Assembly (NCBI RefSeq): GCF_021729145.1
Contig: NZ_JAJSLW010000001.1
Location: 495,128-559,127, forward strand
Length of the DNA: 64,000 nucleotides
Origin: Membranihabitans maritimus
Lineage (GTDB): Bacteria > Bacteroidota > Bacteroidia > Chitinophagales > Saprospiraceae
Direction: 5' to 3'
Both the position numbers and the translations under genes were made by a program. Of this stretch, positions 25,075-34,798 are shown one piece after another. A model generated the notes under the pieces. The model was not told where the DNA came from. It saw nothing but the letters and a program-made list of their open reading frames with translations, and ran no database searches. Positions within the stretch are counted from its first letter, which is position 1. Every line of letters begins with the position of its first letter.

Positions 25075-26562
25075 CTACTCTTTATCTAAAATATCCTTTA
25101 ATTTTTCCGACAGCACCTCCACTTGTTCCGGTTGTTCGTGTGATATATTTTTCATCTCCGGCAAATCCTCTTTATGATCATATAATTCAGTAGCTACCGT
25201 TTCATCGTCCCCTATTTTTCTCCACTCCACATATCGATATTGTTCAGTCCGCAAAGAATACCCCATCACTTCCCGGGCATTTAAATTAAACAACCCTTCA
25301 TACGGTCGAATAAACTGGCTCAATGCAAAATCCTTTACTTTGTGAGAATGATCGTCCATCATAGGCTTTAGAGATTTGCCATCTACTTTATTGGGGATTG
25401 GAAGGTTGCAGAGGTCAGCAAGTGTAGGGTATAAATCTACCAATTCCACCAGGCCCTCTGCTTTTCCAGGGTTTTGCGTTCCGGGCACATTAACGATCAA
25501 TGGGACCCTATTAGCTATTTCATAGTTGGTCGCTTTACACCAAAGACCTTGTTCCTGAAGATGAAATCCATGATCCGACCATAATACTACAATGGTATTT
25601 TTAGCGAGATTTAATTTCTTCAACTCTGATAAAAGCTTTCCTATTTGGGCATCTATATAACTCACCGATGCATAATATCCATGCCAAAGTTGCCTTGCCT
25701 TTAAAGAATCTATTTCACCTTCATTGGGAACATTGGTATATCCCCTCAACTCTTGCGAACGATGCAGCGCTACCTCCGGGACGTCTTTTGGATGTATGTT
25801 TTCAGGGATTTGAAACTTTTCCGGATCATACAGGTTCCAGTATTTTTCCGGAGCAGAAAAAGGCAGATGAGGCCTTCGATAGCCAACGGCAAGAAAAAAA
25901 GGTTTGTGCTTTACCTCATGCAATATCCTCAATGCCGCATCACTTACTTTCCCATCAATATACGCACTATCTTCAACAGGCGCTCTTTCAAAAGCCGCTC
26001 CTTTCTTTTTTTCTACATAATTTTCTTCCAACACATATTTATGTCCTTTCCCATTTTGGGTCACGCTCAACACACTTTCTCCTGACCAGGATCGGGAGTC
26101 TTTATGGCTTTGTGGATCGTGATAAATTTTACCTACGGCCCTTGTTACATATCCGTTATTTTTGAAATGTTCAGGCAATGTGACCACATCGGGGAGTGTT
26201 TCCCTGAAATGCTTTTTTAGCCCCCATACTTTTAATTTATCCGGTCTCAATCCCGTCATCAAAGAAGAACGGGAAGGGGCACAAACGGCTTGCTGACAAT
26301 AGGCCCTGTCAAACATTACGCCTCCACTTGCCAATCCGTCGACATTTGGAGTCACCGCCCATGGGTCACCGTAGCATCCTAACGTAGGACGAAGATCATC
26401 AACAGCTATGAATAGCACATTGGGATTGCCAATATTAGTTTCTTCTCCGGATTCAGGTGTTCCTGAACAGGAAAGAAAGGGAGATAAAAGCAAATAAAGG
26501 AGAAGTTTAAATTTGCCTTTTTTATAATTATTCCATTTGTTTTTACATTCGATCATTTCCAA
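25075..26562 (-). CDS. Sulfatase, iduronate-2-sulfatase-like (S1), lipoprotein
   Basis: Sulfatase of 495 residues with a lipoprotein signal (LLLSPFLSCSG, Cys32). The signature is CAPSRSSLMTG with Cys94. Other conserved parts are FIAVDDLRPTLGCYGDPWAV, GLRPDKLKVWGLKKHFRE and VVLWSDHGFHLQEQG. It is a paralogue of the 20660-22153 protein, with the same order of motifs through the C-terminal subdomain (LSQFIRPYEGLFN versus FNQFIRPYESLFK). Two such enzymes in one locus may act on different positions or linkages of the same glycan. It starts directly after the next upstream sulfatase gene. Confidence 0.92.
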   Translation of the reverse strand: MEMIECKNKWNNYKKGKFKLLLYLLLSPFLSCSGTPESGEETNIGNPNVLFIAVDDLRPTLGCYGDPWAVTPNVDGLASGGVMFDRAYCQQAVCAPSRSSLMTGLRPDKLKVWGLKKHFRETLPDVVTLPEHFKNNGYVTRAVGKIYHDPQSHKDSRSWSGESVLSVTQNGKGHKYVLEENYVEKKKGAAFERAPVEDSAYIDGKVSDAALRILHEVKHKPFFLAVGYRRPHLPFSAPEKYWNLYDPEKFQIPENIHPKDVPEVALHRSQELRGYTNVPNEGEIDSLKARQLWHGYYASVSYIDAQIGKLLSELKKLNLAKNTIVVLWSDHGFHLQEQGLWCKATNYEIANRVPLIVNVPGTQNPGKAEGLVELVDLYPTLADLCNLPIPNKVDGKSLKPMMDDHSHKVKDFALSQFIRPYEGLFNLNAREVMGYSLRTEQYRYVEWRKIGDDETVATELYDHKEDLPEMKNISHEQPEQVEVLSEKLKDILDKE

Positions 26563-26563
26563 C

Positions 26564-28081
26564 TTAATATCTAGCTAGTCTTTGGGGCCCCGTATTTATA
26601 GCTTTGACAGTTTCATCAAAATTCCTCTTCATCAAATCCATTTTAACATTTGAGTATTGGGGGTCATTCCATAGATTTGAAAATTCCATAGGATCATTTA
26701 CCATGTCGAATAGTTCTCCTTCTGATGTTCCATGATAATTAACAATTTTGAATTCGTCGTCTCTAAGCATTGTTGCAAAAGCCTGCGACACATCAGGTCT
26801 TGGGAAAAGAGCGTCGTAAAATTCACAACGGACAAAGTCACGATGATAGTTAGGATTAGCGTCTCCATTTAAAATGTTTAGCAAACTTTTTCCTTGCATT
26901 TTTTCCGGAATATCTATTCCTGCAAAGTCGAGCAAAGTAGGAGCTATGTCGATGAGTTCTACTAACGCATCACTTTGTATATCTTCCTCCATTTCTGAAG
27001 GAAACCAAAAAACTAAAGGGACCCTCACCAACCCTTCGTAAAACCTACATCCTTTACCAGTCAATCCATGATCTCCCAACATCTCCCCGTGGTCTGAAGT
27101 AAATACAATTATGGTATTATCTAATTGGTCTGATTTCTCAAGGGCCTCTAATAAGCGACCTATGTTCTCGTCTATTAGGTCTATTTGAGCCCAATATAAA
27201 GCTTGACGTTTCTTATTCTCTAAATCACTAAACTTTTTCGGTTTAGATTGAAAGAGGATATCGTTTAACTTACTTTTTTGTTTGAGGTCTTCATTATTTA
27301 CCCATGGGCCTGGTAATTTTTCTACGTCGTATTTTTCAACATACTCTTTAGGCGGATCAAAAGGTCCATGGGGATCATAAATATTGAGATTAAAAAACCA
27401 CGGCCATTCTCTTTTTTCATTTATGAAATCAATAGCTCGGTCGGCAATCCAGGTAGTTTGATGATATTCCACAGGAACGTAACCATACTTTTCTTTAAGC
27501 GCTAGAATATCAATGTTTCTGTCTTTGTGCCATTTAATATAGTCGTTAGCGGACCCTCCCTGGTATGGACTATGGCTATTCCAGAAAGTACTAAATCCAT
27601 CATCTTTTGGTCTTATTTCCGGGCGATGGGCCATTGCTGTCGAAAGGTGCAATTTTCCTGCCATCCCACATTCATAGCCTGCATCCTTTAACAATGTAGA
27701 AATTAATGGTGCCTCTTCAGGCCATTTGGATGCACCGTTTTTGCTCGCCAAAGCTGTAGAAGGATACATGCCGGTCATAAAACTTGCCCTACTAGGAGTA
27801 CAAACTGTGGATTGACAATGAGCTTTTGTAAAACTAACTCCTTCCTTGACGAGTTTATCCAGATTAGGCGTATGAACATAAGGATTTCCCAAAGCTCCTA
27901 TTGTATTCCACCGCTGTTGATCAGAACATATAAATAGGATATTTGGAGCATCATTTCTTGCTTTGATAAAGGGTTGTGTGTATTGAGCGATACTAAATTT
28001 ACAAATCAATGATAAACTAAAAATTATTACATTTTTTGAATACCTATAATTCATTATTGCTTTCCATTTTAAATGATTCAT
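26564..28081 (-). CDS. Sulfatase (S1, choline-sulfatase/arylsulfatase-like), exported
   Basis: Sulfatase of up to 505 residues. The signature is CTPSRASFMTG with Cys94 (numbered from the first ATG). The ICSDQQRWNTIGALGNPYVHTPN opening and TSDHGEMLGDHGLTGKGCRFYEG motif are typical of S1 enzymes annotated as choline sulfatase or arylsulfatase A. An internal ATG at 28054 (residue 10) gives a better signal peptide (NYRYSKNVIIFSLSLICKFSIAQ) and may be the true start. It lies 20 bases downstream of the 28102-29634 gene and 1 base before the next one. Confidence 0.91.
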   Translation of the reverse strand: MNHLKWKAIMNYRYSKNVIIFSLSLICKFSIAQYTQPFIKARNDAPNILFICSDQQRWNTIGALGNPYVHTPNLDKLVKEGVSFTKAHCQSTVCTPSRASFMTGMYPSTALASKNGASKWPEEAPLISTLLKDAGYECGMAGKLHLSTAMAHRPEIRPKDDGFSTFWNSHSPYQGGSANDYIKWHKDRNIDILALKEKYGYVPVEYHQTTWIADRAIDFINEKREWPWFFNLNIYDPHGPFDPPKEYVEKYDVEKLPGPWVNNEDLKQKSKLNDILFQSKPKKFSDLENKKRQALYWAQIDLIDENIGRLLEALEKSDQLDNTIIVFTSDHGEMLGDHGLTGKGCRFYEGLVRVPLVFWFPSEMEEDIQSDALVELIDIAPTLLDFAGIDIPEKMQGKSLLNILNGDANPNYHRDFVRCEFYDALFPRPDVSQAFATMLRDDEFKIVNYHGTSEGELFDMVNDPMEFSNLWNDPQYSNVKMDLMKRNFDETVKAINTGPQRLARY

Positions 28082-28101
28082 TAAGATTTTTAATAATTAT
28101 T

Positions 28102-29634
28102 TTATTTCCCCTGAATAAATTCACCTGTAGTTCTATTTAACCAAGAATACTCATAAGGGTCAAAATAATATTTTTCTTTCCCAGCTACCGGGTCTGCAAA
28201 AGATTTAGGAACCCACTTACGATGTTTTGATATGACCGCCATATATTTTACATTACTAGCTAAGTTGGTCCATTCATTAGGATCTGATTGGCTATTGTAT
28301 AATTCTTCCGTGCCATCGTTATAGAGAATATATCTCCATTTGTCAGATCGAACTGAAACATTGCCTATTCCAATTTCAGTAATTGCTGGATAACCCCAAC
28401 TTGATTTCGGGTCTTCTAATAGAGAAGTCATATCGTAACCATCTATATCCTTTTTTGCGGGCAAATTGGCAAGTGCGGCTAAGGTTGGAAAAACATTGAC
28501 CATATCAACTGGTTTATCACATAATTGACCATTTCCACTTGCGTTAGGAGCCCTAATAATAAAAGGGATTTTCGTACATTCTTCCCATAGGGTTTGTTTA
28601 TGCCAGTGATTTTTGGTGCCTAAATGCCAACCGTGATCTGACCATAATACAACCACTGTATTTTTATTGTAAATACTTTGTTTTAATTCATTTATAATCT
28701 CACCGACCAAATAATCAGCATAAGATATGCTAGCTAAATATGCTTGGATTGCCTTTTTCCATAACTTTTCTTCCTTAATTTGGATAAAATCTATCTCTCG
28801 CTTTAAAGCTAATTCTACTCCAATTTTAGGGACATCTGATAAATCATTTTCTTTTATTTCCGGCATTATAATATCCTCTAAAGGATATAGATCATAATAT
28901 TTTTGTGGAACATGCCAAGGAAGGTGGGGGCGATAAATGCCTAGCGCTAAAAAGAAGGGTTTTGCATACATATTAGCTAAAAAACCCTGTGCATAATCCA
29001 CTACTTTCTGGTCTCCATAGTCTTTTTCTTCCTTGTTTGGAATAGGTCCCCAATCCAATTCCGATCGAATGGGATATATTCCATTTAAAGGTTTCCATGG
29101 TGGAAATTTTTCAATTTCTCCTCTATATCCATAGGTTAAAAAATATTTTTGAGGGTTCCATTCTGCAAAATTCCAAGTATCATCAAATACTTGATCTTGA
29201 AAATCATCCCAATTACACGGTGGATTATTCCCAGGGGTGTGATGAAATACTTTTCCAGCGCCAGCTGCGTAATATCCATTTTGTTTAAAATACTGTGACA
29301 TTGGAATTTCATTGGGTAATTCAGGTTTATACCATTGTCCATTATTGTAAAGTCCCGTTGTACTCGGGCGCTTTCCCAACATCATTGCATACCGAGAAGG
29401 GCAACAAACTGACGCCGCTGTATGTGCATTTGTAAATCCTACTCCTTCTTTTGCAAGTTTATCAATGTTTGGTGTAAAAACTTTCCCTTCATATCCTCCT
29501 AAATAGCCAACCCAATCCTTCATGTCATCCACAGATATTATAAGAATATTGGGTTGATCCTTAACTGATGGGATTTGGGCGAATATGACTACTATATCAA
29601 GCAATAAAAACAATAATGAAAATAGAAAACGCAT
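28102..29634 (-). CDS. Sulfatase (S1), exported, variant CCPSR signature
   Basis: Sulfatase of 510 residues with a signal peptide (FLFSLLFLLLDIVVIFAQ). The formylglycine signature reads SVCCPSRYAMMLG: Cys77 is the modified residue and a second cysteine fills the variable position. The usual T-G after the helix is L-G. Other conserved blocks are IISVDDMKDWVGYLGGYEG, GAGKVFHHTPGN, VVLWSDHGWHLGTKNHW and ELYNSQSDPNEWTNLA. It is the first sulfatase after susD in transcription order and related to the 22163-23593 enzyme. It is probably functional despite the variant signature. Confidence 0.91.
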   Translation of the reverse strand: MRFLFSLLFLLLDIVVIFAQIPSVKDQPNILIISVDDMKDWVGYLGGYEGKVFTPNIDKLAKEGVGFTNAHTAASVCCPSRYAMMLGKRPSTTGLYNNGQWYKPELPNEIPMSQYFKQNGYYAAGAGKVFHHTPGNNPPCNWDDFQDQVFDDTWNFAEWNPQKYFLTYGYRGEIEKFPPWKPLNGIYPIRSELDWGPIPNKEEKDYGDQKVVDYAQGFLANMYAKPFFLALGIYRPHLPWHVPQKYYDLYPLEDIIMPEIKENDLSDVPKIGVELALKREIDFIQIKEEKLWKKAIQAYLASISYADYLVGEIINELKQSIYNKNTVVVLWSDHGWHLGTKNHWHKQTLWEECTKIPFIIRAPNASGNGQLCDKPVDMVNVFPTLAALANLPAKKDIDGYDMTSLLEDPKSSWGYPAITEIGIGNVSVRSDKWRYILYNDGTEELYNSQSDPNEWTNLASNVKYMAVISKHRKWVPKSFADPVAGKEKYYFDPYEYSWLNRTTGEFIQGK

Positions 29635-29679
29635 ATTTTAGATTATTCATTTAATAAATGCAATAATATTATGATTCCA

Positions 29680-31155
29680 CTAATATCCTGGTGTTTGGGT
29701 AATGTTTGGATTTCTAGTAATGGTTTCTGGTGAAATAGGGAACAATAAAATATTCCCATTTTTTTCATTTTCTCTACCTATTAAAGAAGGTATTCTCGTA
29801 AACGCTTTCCCAAACCTTAAAATATCAAACCAAGACTTTCCTTCAGCTCCAAATTCAATTAATCGTTCATCCAAAATTGCATCGTCTATTTCAGCTTGTG
29901 TCAAAGTAGAAGGATAATAATTTTCAAGTCCATAAGCTCTTTTTGAGATTTCATTTAAACAGGCTATTGCTTCATTTGACGCTCCTAAAGCATTTAATAT
30001 TTCAGCCTTAAACAGTAATGTTTCAGCAAATCGATATAAAACAATATCTGAAGTGAAATAACGGCGTCCATCTCTCCACTCACCTATAAACTTATTGATC
30101 CACTTATAAGTTTGATCAGGAGTTTCAAATTCTTGATAAATAACAGGAATTCGAGTATCCTCTTCATTTTTATTTAAATAATTATCTATATACTCCTGAC
30201 TAAAAGTTAAACGGTTTGGACTATTTCCAACTACAATAGGATTGTTTTGATATTCTGCTGGCACATCGTTTATATTTTGAGTACCTAAATCCAAATAATG
30301 ATTTTCAGCTTCATTGACAGCAAAGTAAAGTGAAAAAATGATTTCATCATTTGCCTCATTTCGAAATATGTTTTCATAGTCGTCTAATAAACTATAATTA
30401 GATTGATTAATTATAGTATTTACAGCCTCTTTTGCTTGTTCTAAATCAGCATTACCTTTATTTAACCTTTTGGCTGACCATAAGTAGACATCCGCTTTTA
30501 GCATATTAATTGCAGCATTTGTCGGTCTATATTTTGATATTTCTTCATTGGATGGATATAAATCTAAGGCTTGGGATATGTCACTTTTTATTTGGTCAAA
30601 AACTTCTTCGACTGGTTTTCTATGTGGGTATAAATCTTCTGTATCCACTGATTCAAAACCACTAAGCAAAACTGGAACTTCTCCATAAATTCTAACTAGA
30701 GTATAATAACAATATGCCCTTATAAAATAGGATTGAGCCAACAGTTCATTCTTAGTATTTTGGTTTTTAAAATCGATTTCCGGGATGTATTTTATAGCCA
30801 AATTAGCCGCATTTATTGTTGTATAAAATTTACTCCAATCAGTTCCTGGAGACGCACTCGGGTTTAATGAGTTAACAAATAAATGATCCCAGCCAAGTGT
30901 TCCTGCACCACCTGCAGTTCGACCATATTGCCAGTTTCCAGATCTCAATTCAAACCAAAATAAAAAACTATCCCCATTTATGGTATTTCTAAAATTAGAT
31001 AATAGTCCATTTACTCCAGCAATAGCATCTCCTTCTTCTTTCCATACAACCTGAGAAGTAAGTACACTTTGCGGTTCAATATCAACTATTTCACTACAGC
31101 TATTCAATGTAAAGATAGCCAATACAAACATCAAAAATCTATATATGTTATTCAT
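29680..31155 (-). CDS. susD: SusD/RagB-family surface glycan-binding lipoprotein
   Basis: Outer-membrane surface lipoprotein of 491 residues that caps the SusC transporter and captures oligosaccharide. The lipobox is in LAIFTLNSCSE (Cys20). SusD landmarks are the TPR-like helices (FIRAYCYYTLVRIYGEVPVLL, ~143-163), NAAINMLKADVYLWSAK, and the conserved C-terminal end (DERLIEFGAEGKSWFDILRFGK, LFPISPETITRNPNITQTPGY). It lies 25 bases after susC. It defines this locus as a polysaccharide utilisation locus; ligand specificity cannot be read from sequence. Confidence 0.95.
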   Translation of the reverse strand: MNNIYRFLMFVLAIFTLNSCSEIVDIEPQSVLTSQVVWKEEGDAIAGVNGLLSNFRNTINGDSFLFWFELRSGNWQYGRTAGGAGTLGWDHLFVNSLNPSASPGTDWSKFYTTINAANLAIKYIPEIDFKNQNTKNELLAQSYFIRAYCYYTLVRIYGEVPVLLSGFESVDTEDLYPHRKPVEEVFDQIKSDISQALDLYPSNEEISKYRPTNAAINMLKADVYLWSAKRLNKGNADLEQAKEAVNTIINQSNYSLLDDYENIFRNEANDEIIFSLYFAVNEAENHYLDLGTQNINDVPAEYQNNPIVVGNSPNRLTFSQEYIDNYLNKNEEDTRIPVIYQEFETPDQTYKWINKFIGEWRDGRRYFTSDIVLYRFAETLLFKAEILNALGASNEAIACLNEISKRAYGLENYYPSTLTQAEIDDAILDERLIEFGAEGKSWFDILRFGKAFTRIPSLIGRENEKNGNILLFPISPETITRNPNITQTPGY

Positions 31156-31180
31156 TTACTTAATTTTTAATTGCTTAATA

Positions 31181-34100
31181 TTAAAGAGTTATTTTCAAGC
31201 CTAATATTATTTTTCTGGCAATTGGATAATTACCATCTCGATGATTATCTTGTCCTTGAAATTCAGGAACAAATCCAGGATACTTGGTAAAATAATGTAG
31301 GTTTTGTCCTGACAAATAGAAATTGGCATTTTTCAAACCCATTTTATCGCCAATTTTTTTCGGAATAGTATATCCCAAAGTAACCTCCCTAATATTAATG
31401 AAATTGCCTTTATACATTGTAGTGCTTGTATTGTAGTTTCCTCTGTGAATGTTTCTTTGCTGGCTTGCATCATGGTAGTCATATCTAGGCATTGTTGCCT
31501 TGCCTGATTCGACATCTCCTATTTCCTTCCATGCACCAAAAATATTGGGTGTTGGTCTCATTATACCATCCAATGCATTAGCGTCTGCTCTCCTAATTAC
31601 TTTGTCAGAAATAGAATGACCTAGGGCATAATCCGTAAATATTTTTAATTCAAAGTTTTTGTATGAAAAAACATTTGATATTCCCCCGACTACTATTGGA
31701 ATTTGATTACCTAATACAAATTGATCATAGTCATCAATAATATTATTTCCGTCTTTATCAACCCATTCCATGTCCCCGGGGAACTTTCGACCTGGAGTAA
31801 AAGAACCATCTTCTGGATCATATCCTTTAGCTTGTGTATCAAAATGTGCGTCATTTGCTTGCTCCCAATTGTCAATGATAAAATCTGCTCTATGGCCGAT
31901 TAATTGACCTAAGGGTTCTCCTTCAGCAATTCCACCTACTCCATCATTTGTTTCAGGATTGTAAACTCCACTTATTCGATTATTTGGTATCCCATTTTCT
32001 GGTAGACTTAATACTTTATTTTTATTTATAGAAATATTAACACCCGTATTCCAATTAAAATCTCTATCTCTAAATACATCAAAATTTAATTCCAAATCCC
32101 AACCATAATATTGCACACTTCCTATATTTCTAAGTATACTATTATACCCTGAAGTATTGGGCAATGGCGTATTAAAAATTAAATCATTCGTCGTTTTATC
32201 GTAATAATCCAATATAAAATTCAGTCTGTAATCAAACATTGCCAAATCAAAACCTACATCCATTTGAGTAGTAGATTCCCAACCTAACGAATAATTAGGC
32301 ATAACCGATGGTAAAATACCTGCGCTAAATTCATAATTTGCACCTACTGTATACAATCCCCAAGCATCGTATCTACCAACGTTGTTGTTTCCAGTCTTTC
32401 CCCAACTTGTTCTCAATTTTAAATTATCGACCAAAGAAATATTAAAAAATTGTTCCTCTGAAAGGATCCAACCTAAAGAAAGTCCCGGAAAATACCCTAC
32501 CCTATTGTCTGAAGCAAACCTTGAACTAACATCTCTTCGAATCGAAACACCCACTAAATATTTCTGTTTATAATCATAGGTCAGACGAGAAAATAAACCT
32601 GCTAATATTTCATTCTCGGCAAATGTATATGCATCTGATTTTTCTGGACCTGCATTTAAAGTAGGAATTTTATCCGTACTGGCTCCAAATGCTACCGCCC
32701 TCGCATCTAGATCGTCAAAAGCAAGATATGATGCTCCCGCCATTAAGTTAAAATTATGATTTACAGCAAAAGATTTATTATATGTGGCAATAACTTCTAA
32801 TTGCTTTCTATTGTTTTTATTATAATTGAAGCTGGCAGTCCTTGCTGCAGAATATACATTGGCCTTCTCAAATCTCTGAACATCCGAAGACCTACTATAA
32901 TAATCTGCATTGGTTCGAATTTGAAGTCCCTCAAATACATTCCAAATTAAACTAGCTCCAAACTGAGTACGGTTCGTTCGATCATCAATATCATGAACAT
33001 CATTGTACCATAATGGATTCGTAAAAGTTGCATTTAATCCCGGTGCAAAAGAACCATCTTCCATATATATCCTTGCAGTAGGAGTCATAAATAAAGTTCT
33101 ATTAAACATCGAGTGTTGTGACGGCCAAGTATTAGTTGTACTAGAAGTATGATCAAAATTTGTTAGTAGTTTAAGTTTACTATTAATCTTAAAATCAACA
33201 TTTACCCTTGCACTTAACCTATCCCAGTTAGTTCCAACAGAAATACCTTCTAAATTTGTATACCCTAAACCTGCTGAATAAAGAATCTTCTCACTACCTC
33301 CATTAGCTGATATATAATAATTTTGCTCCATTCCATTTTGAAGGGTAAGTTTTTGATAATCATTATCTTGAAAAATTATCGTTTTCGTTGGATCCACAGG
33401 ATCAATAATTGAAGAATAACCCTCAGGAATATTTTCATTATCTTCCAAATATCTAGTACTCCAAGGAGAATTTTCATCATTGCCTATTCCTAATCCTCGA
33501 CCACGCTGCCATAAATTGGCACTACTTGGAGATCTTGACAAAGCTTCTCTAGATAATGTTAAATAATCAGATCCATTTAATAGATCCATATACTTCCATG
33601 GACTCGCAATTCCTGTTGTAGCTTCAAATGATATATTAGTCATACCTTCTCTACCGCGCATAGTTGTAACCAATACAACTCCATTGGAAGCTCTTGCCCC
33701 ATATATTGCTGTAGAAGAAGCATCTTTTAGGATATCAATTGACTTAATATCCCCTGGATTGATGTCAGACAAAGGTCTTTGCATTCCATCTATTAACACT
33801 AGTGGTGCATTACTCCTATTTATTGAAGATCCTCCTCGAATTGAAATTGTCGCATCAGCTCCTGGCATACCTCCTTCACTATGATACACTCGAACCCCTG
33901 ACATCTTTCCTTGCATTGAAGAGGACAACATTGACACTCCACCTGTTGCCAAATCATCACCGCCAATTCGTGAAATAGCTGTTGTCAAAGTCCTTCTCGA
34001 CTGCTCACCATACCCCACGACGACTACCTCATCCAACATCTCAGAGGACTGGTCCAGCATGATCGTACCGTTTTCAATATCACTAAGGGACAACTCTTTC

Positions 34101-34399
34101 GTTGTGTATCCAATATAGGACACAATCAAAACAGCATTTTCCGAGGCAACTGAAAGAGAAAATTGACCATCAAAATCAGTGGTAGTGCCATTTTCAGTTC
34201 CTTTCTCCAGAACCGTGGCTCCGATCAGGGGGGAAGACTCAGCATCCAAAACCTTTCCCTCGATAGATATTGTCGACTGAGAAAAAGACCATATAGCATT
34301 TGAAGAAACAAGAATTAAAATCATGAATAGACGACAATGGCGGAAACTACACTGCCATTTAGACCTATTCCAACTTGGAAAGAGTAGATTTGTTTTCAT
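31181..34399 (-). CDS. susC: SusC/RagA-family TonB-linked outer-membrane transporter
   Basis: Outer-membrane porin-like transporter of 1072 residues, normal for SusC. After a signal peptide (ending about SSNAIWSFSQ, residue 41) comes a carboxypeptidase-D regulatory-like domain (ISIEGKVLDAESSPLIGATV). The SusC signature LDEVVVVGYG follows at ~137, then the plug domain (DISK-like SIDILKDASSTAIYGARASNGV) and a 22-strand barrel ending in a hydrophobic strand (ARKIILGLKITL). It imports oligosaccharide with SusD using TonB energy. It is the first gene of the sulfatase/sialidase locus and has a clear promoter 42-72 bases upstream. Confidence 0.96.
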   Translation of the reverse strand: MKTNLLFPSWNRSKWQCSFRHCRLFMILILVSSNAIWSFSQSTISIEGKVLDAESSPLIGATVLEKGTENGTTTDFDGQFSLSVASENAVLIVSYIGYTTKELSLSDIENGTIMLDQSSEMLDEVVVVGYGEQSRRTLTTAISRIGGDDLATGGVSMLSSSMQGKMSGVRVYHSEGGMPGADATISIRGGSSINRSNAPLVLIDGMQRPLSDINPGDIKSIDILKDASSTAIYGARASNGVVLVTTMRGREGMTNISFEATTGIASPWKYMDLLNGSDYLTLSREALSRSPSSANLWQRGRGLGIGNDENSPWSTRYLEDNENIPEGYSSIIDPVDPTKTIIFQDNDYQKLTLQNGMEQNYYISANGGSEKILYSAGLGYTNLEGISVGTNWDRLSARVNVDFKINSKLKLLTNFDHTSSTTNTWPSQHSMFNRTLFMTPTARIYMEDGSFAPGLNATFTNPLWYNDVHDIDDRTNRTQFGASLIWNVFEGLQIRTNADYYSRSSDVQRFEKANVYSAARTASFNYNKNNRKQLEVIATYNKSFAVNHNFNLMAGASYLAFDDLDARAVAFGASTDKIPTLNAGPEKSDAYTFAENEILAGLFSRLTYDYKQKYLVGVSIRRDVSSRFASDNRVGYFPGLSLGWILSEEQFFNISLVDNLKLRTSWGKTGNNNVGRYDAWGLYTVGANYEFSAGILPSVMPNYSLGWESTTQMDVGFDLAMFDYRLNFILDYYDKTTNDLIFNTPLPNTSGYNSILRNIGSVQYYGWDLELNFDVFRDRDFNWNTGVNISINKNKVLSLPENGIPNNRISGVYNPETNDGVGGIAEGEPLGQLIGHRADFIIDNWEQANDAHFDTQAKGYDPEDGSFTPGRKFPGDMEWVDKDGNNIIDDYDQFVLGNQIPIVVGGISNVFSYKNFELKIFTDYALGHSISDKVIRRADANALDGIMRPTPNIFGAWKEIGDVESGKATMPRYDYHDASQQRNIHRGNYNTSTTMYKGNFINIREVTLGYTIPKKIGDKMGLKNANFYLSGQNLHYFTKYPGFVPEFQGQDNHRDGNYPIARKIILGLKITL

Positions 34400-34440
34400 A
34401 ATTACCTATCCTATTTGTATGTTTTAAACTAATTGTAGGA

Positions 34441-34471
34441 CAAATATAGAACAAGTTGTCAATTCCACAAA
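34441..34471 (-). promoter_or_regulatory. Promoter of the susC-susD-sulfatase operon
   Basis: On the minus strand, TTTG (34471-34468) and TATATTTG (34448-34441) are spaced by 19 bases. This is a full match to the Bacteroidota consensus TTTG-N19-TAnnTTTG. The predicted start of transcription is about 35 bases before the susC ATG. The rest of the 399-base intergenic region up to 34798 shows nothing else I can name. Confidence 0.72.
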
Positions 34472-34798
34472 TATTTTATAAAAATTTTCTTTCCAAAACT
34501 TTATTGCGACACCTACACAAAGACCACATATTTCTTTTCGCCCAGTAATAAAATATCGATAAACAGTACTTTACTAAAGGAAGTTATTTCCTTTCTAATT
34601 TATCTTCCCCTTCTTATTCATCAGGTTTAACTCACCCATTGACAGAAAACTATATTAGTAATGCACTTCTTATTCAGTATTATATGGAACCAGTCTAAAC
34701 AATTTTTTTAATATCTTCATGTTCCTCCAAAGAACCTTTTGGATGGCCGCAGGAATGTGAATTACTTAATTAGACCTACTAGCTAAAGAAAAAATTAT

